Shown one piece after another: positions 38,401 through 47,587 of a DNA stretch of 64,000 nt. Position 1 is the stretch's first letter. Each line of letters begins with the position of its first letter. The translations under genes were made by a program, and so were the position numbers. This DNA is from Platycnemis pennipes (Eukaryota > Arthropoda > Insecta > Odonata > Platycnemididae): NCBI GenBank assembly GCA_933228895.1, contig OW121849.1, forward strand, positions 44,734,354 to 44,798,353. Reading direction: 5' to 3'. The notes beneath the pieces were generated by a model. That model saw only the letters and a program-made list of their open reading frames with translations, made no database searches and had not been told where the DNA came from.

Positions 38401-41400
38401 AGCTATTAATTCGAGGATCGTCTAAATGGCACATGAAAACAATAATCTAACACCGAATGAAAGTGCACCGTAGAAGACTTACGGGAATATACCACTAAGA
38501 CTAAACGGAAAAGGTTTTGAAGAAGAAATTCGGTGTTATTCCACACCGATGTCAGCCATTCCACTTTTTTTGTTTTACAGGGAATTTACCTTTGGTTAGA
38601 ACACCCTTGAATCTAATCTGTTAACGGCGTAACGAAGAAATTGAAAAAATAAAAATCTAAGTTATTTTAGAAAATTCTTGTCCGAATTTAAAAACTAGCC
38701 TAATATAATGTCTGGTCGTTAATTGTGATCACTAGGTAGAAAGAAGGATCCATGGAAAAAATAACGTATTAAGAAAAAATTGAAGAAAAAAATTGAAGAT
38801 GATTTAGTGCATCAAACCTAAGTTGCTAGTAAATGATTATTTTAAATAAAAATTTTCAATTTAATCTAATTTTCAAAAATGGTACGCAGGATATGGAGAA
38901 TATATACGAACGAAAAAAATATCCATAAATTGATGTCAGTTCAGTATGGGAACACAAACCCATGTTTTAAGTCTTATTTCCTACCCCACTTCCATTCATT
39001 CGGTAGTTAGAGTTAGAAAAATCAAGGGCTTTCAGCAGGGATTACCAATTAATCATTTTAATTTCTAACGTAATTAAGATGAATTGGATCGATAATTTAG
39101 ATCAAGTGCAGTGAGTAGAAGCACGATTTGGCTAATAAAACGTTTAATTTGCCTCATCAGCCTTTGAGAGCCGTAATATCACAGCGTTTTGTAATGTTCG
39201 AGAAACTGGTCACCAATTTTCAGGGAACTGAAAATTAATTTTCAGAGAATTGGACGGCCAATTTTCACGTGTTTCTATGGTATGTATGCAAATGCACCAC
39301 AAACCACAATTGCAAACTCGAAGCTTAGGCTGCAATTCAGGCGTCACCCTCAAATAGCCACGGTGCGTAATCTTTCATAATCTGCTCGTAGCCATTTAAA
39401 AATGAATCCAACCACCGCGTGTCGTACCCGTGTTGCCATAACAATCTCTTATCTCTTTCTTGTTCTTCCAGGGTGCTCCACCGAAGCTGAGTTATCTCCG
39501 AGCCCTGTTTCCGTTGATAGCTGCCGCCGGCGCCAACGCACTCCTCATTGAGTACGAGGATGCCTTCCCATTCCACGGCATTCTGGCCAACGCATCTTCC
39601 GAGGACGCTTACACGGAGGCAGAGGTGATTATACTCCCACAGTTGAAAACGTATTTCGCTGGAAAACCTTGAGTGACCGGAAGACTCATCGGTTTTCGCA
39701 GAAAATGGGATTATCTGAAATAATAGTCTTCTTTTCACTAGTTAGGCCCCATCTTGAATATGTAGCCAGTGAATGTGATCTGAATGAATTAGGTTCGATC
39801 AGAGAACTAGACAGTGTGCAGCGTAGAGCAGCTAGGTTCGTTAAAAGGTGTTACGATAGGTTGAGTAGTTTATCAGAATTAATACAAGAATTAGGATGGG
39901 AATCATTATCAGAGCTTAGGTTAAAGTGCAGATTAAACCTATCTCAAAAATTTAAATCGGATAGTTTTACTGAAGCTGTTAGGCATTAAGTGAAAACACC
40001 AGCGTATTATGCTAGATTCGGCCAGGTAAATAAGATTAGAGAGATAGATTGTCGTACTGATAGATTCAAACTGTCATTTTTCCCCCGTGCTATAAGAGAA
40101 CACAATAGGCAGCATAACAAAGGGATTAGTAAGGGAAATATTTTAGAGTAGTCTGTAGTGCATGATACATGTATTAACAACCAATCCATTTATTACTATG
40201 TAGATACTAACCATCTAGTTACATGAGACTCCATTATGTAGCATGTTTCTATTTATTATCTTGTTTGCATGTCTATAGTGCATGCTTGGAGATCTTCACC
40301 CTCTGCTACACACCCTCACGGTGTCTTGCAGGGTATCGCGTAGAAGTACATACATATAGATGTGTCAGGTACTTTGTGGAAACATTCCATTCACAAAAAA
40401 GTACGAGGTACGTCCAGAAAGTAAGTTCCGTTTGTATTTATAGCTGCGGCAGCGATGAAATCGCAGTTTAGTGTATGCGCGGTAGTTGCTCTGAGTCGAG
40501 GAGAAAGAGACGATACCATTTTGAGATCGCTGTTTACGCTTTATTGTGCTTGTGGTTGGTTTTTAGCGCTTGGTTAGAATGGTCAGGTTAATGAAAAATC
40601 CCGTCACTTGTGAGTTTAGAACTGATATTCATTTTCTGAATGCGAAGAATACTAAACTAGTCGACATTCATCGACAGATTTGCGATATTTATGAAGAAAA
40701 TGCGATGAGCGGTTCGATGGATCCGACAGTTCAATGAAGGACGTGATCAGTTTCACGATGACGAACAAAGTGGGCGTCCATCTTTGTTTAGAATGAAGTA
40801 TTGGCTCGTGCAGTTGAAGAAGTCGTAAAGGAAAACCGCAGGTTTACAACATCCGATCTTTCTACGAAATTTCCGCAAATTTTAAGATCGCCATTTCATG
40901 GAATTCTTTCTGAAAAACTGAATTTAAAAAAAAAACTATGTGCGAAGAATGCTTACAAACGGTATTGTTTTGGTTCACGTCAATGCCCAAGACAATGCGA
41001 ACAAGACATGACAACTCTTGCAGAACTTTGGCTGGAGCCAGTTTGACCACCCTGCGTACAGCCCTGACCTTGCCCTAAGCGACTTCCATCTCTTTTTGCA
41101 CCTCAAAACGTTCCTTGGTGGTCAAAAATTCAACAACGATGACGAGCTGAAAGAACATGTTACCACATGGTTGACAACACAGGAGGCAACGTTTTATGAA
41201 GAAGGCATTAAAAACTTGTGCCAATCTAAGACAGGTGCCTACAAAATGGTGGGAGCAATGAAGGAAGATAGTTTAAGATTTGTATTTTTTTGCAATAAAT
41301 AGTTTTTTCTGTATCTGTACTCGTTTTTTGTACTCGTTACTTTGTTCTTTTCCTCTTGCTGTTTTTTTTCGAGGACACGGTACTAAGGTCACTTGGACGG

Positions 41401-44400
41401 CCTAGGAGGAGGGTGGTTATGAATTTCTCCTTTATTTCCTATCCCATCTACTGTAGCTTCTACTGGATAAAATAAGTGTGCGGGACTGATCAAATGAATT
41501 TTCTTTTTGCCCTGAATATGGTAGTACTTCGTCCTTGGTGTCGCAGGTTTGAACCCTTCCTCGTGGGCTTTTAACTGTCTAAAGTATTGATTCATGTGTT
41601 AGTCTTGATTCATTAATTATCATTTTTCTCACAACTAATTGTTCTAATTGTCAGTTGTTTACGATTACTTAATTTTTATCTTTTGTAGTTAAATTTATGC
41701 TGTTTGTGCAAAGCATTTTGTATGACCGTACCAAATGTTAGGTGCTTTTGCGTTAAATTGGCCATGTAACGTAATCATTTCTTTCAGTCTTTATCCTTCA
41801 CCTCATTTATTCATAGATGAGAAATGTGTCCTGTGTTTTTGCCGTTTTCTTTTTTTCAGAAGTTATTTCTATCCACTCACTATAAAAGCTTTCCCAATAC
41901 TCGCGTAATATATTTAGTGCAATTATATGTAAAATAGTACACCTTATTATTGATATTTAAAATGACTGATTGAAAATTATTAATGAATAAATTAATGATG
42001 AGCGTGCTCAGTTATTTAATAACTTTAAATTTTAAATATGGCAAATACAGCAGTAATTTTATGCATTAAAAGTCCTTTTTGACTTTTACAAAGATAAAAT
42101 ATTAAAAATATAATTTCGTCATGTCAAGAAGCCCATGTTTTTTTTCTTGTTGCAGAAATAGAAAATCATATTCTTAGAATTTCCATTAAAACAATCCCCA
42201 TAAAATAACGGAGAGGAAAAATTTCCTTGAACATTAAAAGAAGAAAATGAAAGTAATAAAATGATAAGTCATCAGAGTGTCCTTTATTTTAGAAATAGGT
42301 GGAGTAATTATAAACTTTTGTAGGTGCAGAACTCATTAGGCTCCTCATTGGGTACCATTAGGTAAGAAAGTATTGTCATTGAACGATTACGTGCTCCAAA
42401 AATAATGGCATGGGACAAGTTCTGGGAAAAACCACATGTGCTAAATGTTCAATTACATTCTGTTCTTTGCTTCCACAGATTCGTGAGCTTCTTTCCGAGG
42501 CCGCCAGAATTGGCTTGGAAGTCATCCCTTTGGTACAGACGTTCGGGCATCTCGAATTTGTGTTGAAACTGCCCGAGTTCAAGAGACTGAGGGAATTGGA
42601 CCCCTTCCCCCAGGAGATATGCCCTTCAAATACTGATGCCTTCTTTATAGTTCAGGAAATTATAAGACAGGTAGGCAAATGATAGATGCCCATAGTATTA
42701 ACTGGTTAAATCGGATTATAAAGAATGTATTTCGTGGATTGCTTTGTGCTGAAAAGTTAAAAATTCAAGCGAAGATATAATAATGCACTTATATATCGTA
42801 GATGACGCAACTGATAGGCGTTAACACATTCTATTCCATTTTTAGGGTAAATAATTTAAAATTTAAGGACAATATTTGATTTTAAATCATTCCCCTTTCG
42901 GCATATGTGAAAAATCAATTTTGCTTTTCTGGCATCGTTTTACCTGAAGGTACAGCGTATCCTTGGTGAAAATTCTGTTATGTGGTATTTGTACTCGATG
43001 TAATTATATGTAATATTTGTTATACGCTCCTGAATTTCACTCTTGATGATGATTATTATTGTATGTGTGCTAATAGTTTATTTACCTTTGGTGTAAATTT
43101 GTAAACGCCTAAGTATTTGTGCCACGATCTTCTAAGCACCCATCCAGTGAATATGGTCAATTGACTTGCTTTGATGTTCACCATAAGTTAAGTTGTACCA
43201 GTTCAATATCATTCAGTGTCAAATTTAGCGCAGCAGAGGGCAAATACAGAGAAATCTTAGATCACCTATTTAGAAATCACACTGTAAAAAGTAGATCTGA
43301 TTTTAAGGTACAAAAGTGATCTGAATTTCAGATGCAACAATTTTAAGACAGGGTATGTTGAATTTCAGCAGTAATATCTTGTCTAAAAATAAGGCAGGTG
43401 AACAACTGAAAATCAGACCAAGTGGACTTATTTTCAGATAGGCCTATGCTGAATTTAAGACAGCCCTGGTCTGGTAATAATGCGGGTTGCTATTGAAATT
43501 CAAGCCTACTCTGAGGGGATGTCTTATTTTAAGGCAGTTGCAGGACTGAAAATCACACCAGGTGGGACTTATTTTAAGATAGTCCCATGCTGAATTTAAG
43601 ACCAGGGCTGTCTTAAATTCAGCATGGGCCTATCTAAAAATAAGTACCACGTAACAATGCGGGTTGCTATTGAAATCAAAGCCTACTTTTATGCGATGTC
43701 TACTTATAAATACTAGATATTTAAACACTTTACACGAACACAAACCAAAACCCTAGCGTTTCATATTTTTATTCGATGATACTGTTTCACTGACTAAATT
43801 CTTCAATAGAGCAAACGTAAGTCATAGAATTTCCATTGAAAAAGATTCCAGGACTGAAATGGGAACACATGGACAATAACTTCAAAGATAATATGAAAAT
43901 GTGTACTTTTATTGGAAACAAAGTAATCCATACAAAGTATTCGATACCACACATGTGTGCCAGTATCTTCAAATCGAAGCAGGAACTGTCACTTGATGAG
44001 GGCGATTATTTTTTAGTTCTTACAACCCTGCCGCGTAGACAAAATAAGGAAGTTTACTCTCAGGATACGTCACTCAGACACAACTGGCTCCCTTCTGCAA
44101 ATAAACTAAGTATCATTGCCACATTCTCACAGCATTAATTCATCGCACGAAACTTATTTCACCTTCTTACAATGAAATTTGACTAGACTTCGAATTTTAC
44201 TTCCTTACGCTTCGTAATTCTTGTTGACATCCTGCTCCCTGAGGTTGAATGAAAAACACTGCGTTTTGTTTATCCTGCTCCCTGGTTACGCTCCGCCCAT
44301 AAGTCTCTGCTATTGGCTGGTTAGCTCCAATTGCGGAGCCAACCAAGGCGTGCTTATTTTCAGCCCGGGTGATCTGAATTTCAGATCACAACCATCTTAT

Positions 44401-47354
44401 TTTCAACATGCAGTGGTTATGGTCTTAAAATAAGTCGGAGGTGTGTCTGATTTTCACGCATCATGACTCTTAAATTCAGACCACTACCTTAAAATCAGAC
44501 AGCGCTTAAATTCAGATCGCACTGAAAATCAGATCAAGTTTTTACAGTGCATAAACCTCATATATAGATAATCACTGGGACACCTATTGACCTGGGACTA
44601 ACAGTATCTTTATTTTTTCCATTTACCTCCTGTTTCACATGTTAACCTCTTTTTAACTTTCTAAATTTGAAATATTTATCGTGAAGATTCTTTCTACCTT
44701 TCTTTAGTGCCACATTACGCCGACTCTTGTGTTAGATGAAATATGTTTCGCGACTATAACTTCGCGGTAAAAATATTATTTTTATTAAAGAGAACAAGTT
44801 CATTCAGTTTTCCGTAAACGCACTCCCAGGTATTCCTATAATTTCATTCACTTCATATAAATTTCTTCCTCTAATCCCAGAGACACAAGGTTCACATGCC
44901 TTCTTTGCAATGTAATTCTGCTGCTTGAATTCATTTTACGGAATTACTGCATAAAATACCACATTGAATCAAATTTGGTCATAGAATTGTAAAAAGAAGA
45001 TATACGTATTTGCATTCATTGAATTTTCGACGTCGTCTTTTTCCTGCAATCCTACCTTGAGGGAGTAACTCAACATTACGGTTAATACTGTGTTGTACAA
45101 GTTCGGTATCTCTTCATTTTACCACCTAACACATAACCTTCCTGTCGAGCCTTCTTTCCTGTTTCACCTCTCATCGCAGGTATTTTAGGAACATTGGTTG
45201 TGTTTGATGGATATTCCACGTCCATAAATGTCCACCCGTGTATACCACTTCATACCTTGCCTCCTTACGTATCAATATTTCATGCATTAATCCCTCGTTA
45301 AAACTTCATGTCTCCAGCCTACCTTCATGCCATTCAGAACACTATTATTCTATTCTTCCTACTTCCACGCTCTTCTAACATTCTCTCCGACGACGCCCGA
45401 TTAATATTCCGATAAGCTTTCCCCGACAAAGATCTCCCTTCTGAGCATATTCGACACTTTTTCATTCTTCTTCCCCTACTTCCAACGAGCCTTTTCAATT
45501 CTTCTTCAAACCCAAATCTCAACTGTCACATTTTTTGTTATCTCTCTTCCGCAAATACACCGTTGTGAAGTATACAACGCCACATTTATATTTCTTGCTA
45601 ATCTTTTCTTCATGCCTGTACTTAGCGACCCTCTTAACTTCCACGGAAACGATATTTCGCAGTATGGGTTACTCAAGCCCAATAGTGGGCAACTTGGGGC
45701 AGTTTCATCTCGATAATGTGCGTTAATTGATGCCAAAACACTTTTCAGCATGTGAAGCACTCTTGCTCTATGAACTCGTCGATTTTTTTCGTCTTGAAGA
45801 AGACCACTCATAATACTAAGTAGAAAAAATCCTTCTCCATCGTCCTGAGTTTAATGAATAATTTCGTAGTTTTCTACTCAATTTTTACTACTATTCCACG
45901 AGCCATTTCAACGCTTCAGTAGCATTATCAAGGGTCTCTTGTCCTTGCTATTGGCGATAGAATTCCATACCCAGATGACCCTGAAGCAGTGGAACTGATC
46001 GGGGAATGAACTTTTTAAAAATTGTTAGGAAACTTACGAAGTCATTAATGTTTTTTTAATTATGTCCGCCTACCATGAAGTAGAGCCAAAAGCAGTCTAT
46101 TTTCTTCTCATTGGACCGATTAATTGACCCTCTGGGACCCCTCAGGTGCTGGCCCTACACCCCTCCGCCCGATGGCTGCACATCGGCTGCGACGAGGTCT
46201 TCCACCTGGCCGAGTGCCCGCGCTGCGAGAATCGGGTGCGGGAGACTCTGAGGAGCGGCGAGGTCCCGTCCGGCTGGGCGGCGTGGGCCGCCATGGACGA
46301 GAAGCTATACGTCTTCGCGGAGCACGTGAAGCGGTTGGCCGCCTTCGTCAAGGAGGAGACCTCCTCCAAAGTCTCGCCAATCATATGGGACGACATGCTC
46401 CGCAGGGCGCCGGCCGGAGCCCTGCGGTCCTCCGGTCTCGGAGACGGCGCCGTGGAGGTGATGGTCTGGGCCTACGCCGAGGACACCTCCTCCCTCGTCC
46501 CCCCGAGACTTTGGAGGTCCTACGCCCCGTTCCGTCACCTCTGGGCGGCTGGGGCCTTCAAGGGGGCCAACAAGGAGGATGCCTATCTGCCGGACCTGAC
46601 TCGTAGGGTCACGGGGACGCTCTCCTGGACGGCCCTGCTTCGGCGACTCGGCCGATCCCACCTACTCAAGTCTCCGGACACCCTGAGGGGGTTCGTCCTG
46701 ACGGGGTGGTCCCGCTACGACCACTTCGCCGTCCTCTGCGAGCTCCTGCCCACCGCCGTACCGTCCCTGCTCCTTAACCTCCTCCTCATCTCCTCACCGC
46801 CACCCGGCTCAGCCCCCGTCCTCCGCCAGTCCACCCTCGACTCCTGGAGCAGACTCCTCTCTTGCCCGGATGGCGTGGGGAGGATCACTCCCAAGGCCTT
46901 CTACGCGGACGAGAACTACTGGGCAACCGCCCTGGAGGGCTGCGCGTTCCCGGGGGCCAACGCGCTGGAGGCCATCCGCAGGTGGCCCATACTGGTGGCG
47001 GAGGCGTCACTGGCGGAGGGAATGGCCGAGCGGGTCGGCTGGCTCACCGAGTGGCACGCGAGGAGGGGGTTCTCCAGTCCCTGGAGGGTGAGCAAGGCGC
47101 TCCAGAGGGAGGTGGCGCTGGAGCGGGAGCTCAAGAGGTATCGGGTGGAAACCGGGAGGGTGCTGTCGCAGTACGTGAGTCGATCGGCGGCCGAGGAATG
47201 GCTGCAGCAGAAGGTCGACCCCGTGATCCATCGTGTGGAGAAGTTCGTGTCCTGGGCGAGGGAGTTGGTGAGGAAGGATACGTGGAAGAGGAGACCGCTG
47301 AGCGTCGAAAGGACCGACTCGACCCAAGGGGCCGCGGGGTCACGCAAACTGTGA
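29181..47354 (+). CDS. HEXD: Hexosaminidase D-like GH20 enzyme, full gene model (4 coding exons)
   Basis: Model: join of 29181-29480, 39472-39624, 42479-42670 and 46146-47354, all phase 0, giving 617 residues plus a TGA stop. HEXD-type enzymes are GH20 beta-N-acetylhexosaminidases that remove terminal N-acetylgalactosamine or N-acetylglucosamine using an adjacent Asp-Glu pair. Seen here in order: membrane anchor (residues 19-37), acidic/proline-rich linker (about 40-90), first barrel strand VVHLDLK-GAPPK spanning the exon 1/2 join, IEYEDAFPF, VIPLVQTFGHLEF (166-178), catalytic HIGCDEVFH with D231/E232, WDDMLRR (296-302), AFKGA near 352 and GWSRYDH (402-408). All are familiar from the human HEXD family. 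Human HEXD, as I recall it, is shorter and lacks an obvious N-terminal anchor. All introns are GT-AG. Family assignment is secure; substrate and cell location are inference. Confidence 0.93.
29933..30185 (+). mobile_element. LINE ORF2 C-terminal fragment with GAT-repeat tail
   Basis: Encodes RRDNLVGHILRHDG, GKGRPRMRYMEQVVKD and YVNMKRLADRRIEWR, the conserved C-terminal end of a non-LTR retrotransposon reverse-transcriptase polyprotein. It ends soon after in (GAT)n at 30165-30181. The 5' part is missing. It lies in HEXD intron 1, sense strand. Coding frame is intact over 75 codons, so it is relatively young. The copy at 59595-59835 is a close relative. Confidence 0.85.
30186..31265. other. AT-rich HEXD intron 1 sequence
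   Basis: Nothing recognised. Confidence 0.5.
31266..31689 (+). repeat. Direct duplication of a 108-bp segment
   Basis: Segments 31266-31373 and 31582-31689 have equal length and start TACGATTTGAGTATTTATTT. They share CAGGTTTTATTAGTA and TTTTATCTTTTAAAGAAAG and differ at only a few positions. They lie in direct orientation 316 bp apart start to start. The spacer is unrelated. Confidence 0.9.
31690..33736. other. AT-rich HEXD intron 1 sequence
   Basis: Nothing recognised apart from a TATA/CATA-rich stretch at 33150-33225. Confidence 0.45.
33745..34007 (+). mobile_element. hAT-like non-autonomous element (MITE), 263 bp
   Basis: Perfect 15-bp terminal inverted repeats CAGGCACGTAGCCAG and CTGGCTACGTGCCTG. 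Flanking 8-mers CCCTGACG (33737-33744) and CCCTGACC (34008-34015) match 7 of 8. CAGG ends and an 8-bp target duplication are hallmarks of hAT transposons. Fifteen consecutive G occur at 33771-33785 just inside the left end, with a shorter G run and C run near the right end. No transposase is encoded. Confidence 0.8.
34016..35559. other. AT-rich HEXD intron 1 sequence
   Basis: Nothing recognised. Confidence 0.45.
35560..35890 (+). mobile_element. Degenerate LINE reverse-transcriptase C-terminal fragment
   Basis: Translates, with frame changes and stops, to segments resembling the end of jockey/RTE-like reverse transcriptases: VLDPWYKGIKKRI, IQRK, RFVNNCYDKGVSVTSMIAT, LERLKTRRQQARLRL, then REIHYTADRFKYS. 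The order matches the better preserved LINE at 39.7 kb (RRAARFVKRCYDRLSS then KIREIDCRTDRFK). Clearly a pseudogene, sense orientation in HEXD intron 1. Confidence 0.7.
35885..35940. repeat. AT-rich self-complementary tract
   Basis: TATTATATATAGAATATTC and its surroundings form overlapping imperfect palindromes of TATA/ATAT/GAATATTC. Probably low-complexity sequence. Confidence 0.5.
35941..39471. other. AT-rich HEXD intron 1 sequence with one SINE-like unit
   Basis: Apart from the tRNA-like unit at 37495-37590, nothing is recognised across this 3.5 kb. Confidence 0.45.
37495..37590 (+). repeat. tRNA-like SINE fragment
   Basis: A-box-like CCAATGGTTGACGTTGC and B-box-like GTGGGATTCGAGCCCGC. 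The A-box part (GGTTGACGTTGC) resembles GGTTGGCAACGTACTGC of the 497-600 unit, so both may belong to one family. Confidence 0.5.
39472..39624 (+). CDS. HEXD: HEXD coding exon 2
   Basis: 51 codons, residues 101-151, between a pyrimidine-rich acceptor ending cag (39471) and a gtgatt donor (39625). The exon begins GAPPK, continuing VHLDLK from exon 1 without a gap, and contains LFPLIAAAGANALLIEYED and FPFHG, the second barrel strand region of HEXD-type GH20 enzymes. Phase 0 at both ends. Base composition is intermediate between the AT-rich introns and the GC-rich exons 1 and 4. A LINE fragment begins only about 100 bp downstream of its donor. Confidence 0.93.
39720..40366 (+). mobile_element. 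5'-truncated LINE, reverse-transcriptase C terminus and 3' UTR
   Basis: Encodes LVRPHLEYVAS, IRELDSVQRRAARFVKRCYD and LIQELGWESLSELRLKCRL, typical of the thumb/C-terminal region of jockey- or CR1-like reverse transcriptases. A TAA at 39987-39989 interrupts the frame; the same frame then reads YYARFGQVNKIREIDCRTDRF and SFFPRAIREHN to a TAG at 40149-40151. The 3' UTR ends with ACCCTCTGCTACACACCC and CTTGCAGGGTAT, shared with 10160-10262. It lies in HEXD intron 2, sense strand, starting about 100 bp after exon 2. Only one inactivating change is seen in the remaining part, suggesting a fairly recent copy. Confidence 0.88.
40404..41310 (+). mobile_element. Mariner-family transposon, broken
   Basis: The left end, after a TA dinucleotide, reads CGAGGTACGTCCAGAAAG, typical of mariner inverted repeats. 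A matching right end is not visible, so the 3' boundary is approximate. The transposase remains: N-terminal MKNPVTCEFR and DIHRQICDIYEENAM (from 40579), then after a frame change FNEGRDQF and SGRPSLF, then ARAVEEVVKENRRFTTSDLS. After a large internal deletion it resumes with NFGWSQFDHPAYSPDLALSD and FHLFLHLKTFLGGQKF, ending at 41302. The motif expected to read HDN reads HVN, so the catalytic Asp there is lost, while the SPDLA-x-SD signature is kept. Inactive copy in HEXD intron 2. Confidence 0.9.
41311..42478. other. AT-rich HEXD intron 2 remainder
   Basis: A possible tRNA-like B box (CGCAGGTTTGAACCC) occurs near 41540. Nothing else is recognised. Confidence 0.4.
42479..42670 (+). CDS. HEXD: HEXD coding exon 3
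   Basis: 64 codons, residues 152-215, between acceptor ttccacag (42478) and donor gtaggc (42671), phase 0 at both ends. It carries IGLEVIPLVQTFGHLEF, a very characteristic HEXD segment (strand and active-site loop), then FVLKLPEFKRLRELD and QEICPSN. The final IIRQ leads directly into VLALHPSARW of exon 4, as expected for the helix before the catalytic strand. Confidence 0.94.
42671..43277. other. AT-rich HEXD intron 3, first part
   Basis: Nothing recognised before the inverted-repeat element that begins at 43280. Confidence 0.45.
43280..44549 (+). mobile_element. CACTA-like non-autonomous DNA transposon, 1270 bp, with dense subterminal repeats
   Basis: Left end CACTGTAAAAAGTAGATCTG and the reverse complement of the right end CACTGTAAAAACTTGATCTG differ at two positions over 20 bp. 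Both are flanked by CA, compatible with a 2-bp target duplication. Inside each end many copies of a short motif occur in both orientations: TCTGAATTTCAGA, TCTGATTTTAAGG, CTGAATTTAAGAC, CTGAAAATCAGA. A larger inverted pair (about 43436-43476 and 43600-43645) and a direct pair AATGCGGGTTGCTATTGAAA (about 43479 and 43655) add more structure. CACTG ends plus dense subterminal repeats fit the EnSpm/CACTA superfamily. No transposase is recognised; one 100-codon open frame lies inside. It sits in HEXD intron 3. Confidence 0.7.
43836..44138 (+). CDS. Unrecognised 100-codon open frame inside the CACTA-like element
   Basis: Runs ATG to TAA with KIPGLKWEHMDNNFKDNMK, MCTFIGNKVIH, PHMCASIFKSKQELSLDE and GDYFLVLTTLPRRQ. 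Composition is balanced, not low-complexity, and it lies in the middle of the element between the subterminal repeat blocks, where cargo or a transposase remnant would be expected. I do not recognise a family. It could be a remnant of a transposase, captured host sequence, or chance. Codon use is ordinary for AT-rich DNA. Confidence 0.2.
   Translation: MKKIPGLKWEHMDNNFKDNMKMCTFIGNKVIHTKYSIPHMCASIFKSKQELSLDEGDYFLVLTTLPRRQNKEVYSQDTSLRHNWLPSANKLSIIATFSQH
44552..45339. other. AT-rich HEXD intron 3 sequence
   Basis: Nothing recognised. Confidence 0.45.
45340..45660 (-). mobile_element. Degenerate LINE reverse-transcriptase fragment, antisense
   Basis: Minus-strand translation, joined across stops and frame changes, reads KLRGSLSTGMKKRLARN, VALYTS, EIWV-stop-RRIEKARW and KNEKVSNMLRREIFVGESL. 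These follow the order usual in LINE reverse transcriptases (a SLS-x-x-x-KKRL helix, VALYG, E-MW-WRR, a NEEVL segment). Heavily mutated. It lies about 500 bp upstream of HEXD exon 4, opposite in orientation to the gene. Confidence 0.55.
46146..47354 (+). CDS. HEXD: HEXD terminal coding exon with catalytic Asp-Glu
   Basis: 402 codons (residues 216-617) and a TGA stop, following acceptor ccctcag (46145). It opens VLALHPSARWLHIGCDEVFH; D231 and E232 are the expected GH20 acid/base and substrate-orienting pair. Further HEXD landmarks are WDDMLRR, HLWAAGAFKGA, FVLTGWSRYDHF and CELLPTAVPSL. The C-terminal part (from about residue 470) is a charged, helix-rich tail with AEEWLQQKVDPVIHRVEKF, also found in this family, ending in a Ser/Thr/Arg-rich stretch. 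The whole enzyme core after the third strand sits in one unbroken exon that is strongly GC-rich, unlike exons 2 and 3. Long open frames in other frames here are by-products of that composition. The reading frame is intact and looks functional. Confidence 0.95.
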   Translation: MLALHPSARWLHIGCDEVFHLAECPRCENRVRETLRSGEVPSGWAAWAAMDEKLYVFAEHVKRLAAFVKEETSSKVSPIIWDDMLRRAPAGALRSSGLGDGAVEVMVWAYAEDTSSLVPPRLWRSYAPFRHLWAAGAFKGANKEDAYLPDLTRRVTGTLSWTALLRRLGRSHLLKSPDTLRGFVLTGWSRYDHFAVLCELLPTAVPSLLLNLLLISSPPPGSAPVLRQSTLDSWSRLLSCPDGVGRITPKAFYADENYWATALEGCAFPGANALEAIRRWPILVAEASLAEGMAERVGWLTEWHARRGFSSPWRVSKALQREVALERELKRYRVETGRVLSQYVSRSAAEEWLQQKVDPVIHRVEKFVSWARELVRKDTWKRRPLSVERTDSTQGAAGSRKL

Positions 47355-47581
47355 ATCCATTCCAGTGTCGTGGTGTGAACTAGTGTCTCGATCAGTGAGG
47401 GAAAATTCGACGAGAATCGGAACCGCCGTGGATCTGATGGTATCGTTACGCTGCCGAATCTCGCTCGGCCACTTCCGGCGAACTAACGTTCTTTCGAGAC
47501 CTACGAGGGCCACCTCCGAAACTGACTGCTAACAAAACAAACGTGAATGATAGGTTTCGATTGAGTTCGACCTTAAGTGAA

Positions 47582-47587
47582 AATAAA
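47582..47587 (+). terminator. HEXD: HEXD polyadenylation signal AATAAA
   Basis: A canonical AATAAA lies 228 bp after the HEXD stop codon on the same strand, giving a short 3' UTR of about 250 bp. It is the first such hexamer after the stop that I see. Position and spacing are directly visible; use as the true 3' end is inferred. Confidence 0.65.

Noticed and set aside
46124..46606. Overlapping long open frames on both strands across HEXD exon 4
   Set aside because: They are shadows of a GC-rich real exon. Their products are Arg/Gly/Pro-rich and match no family, while the HEXD frame carries the catalytic motifs.
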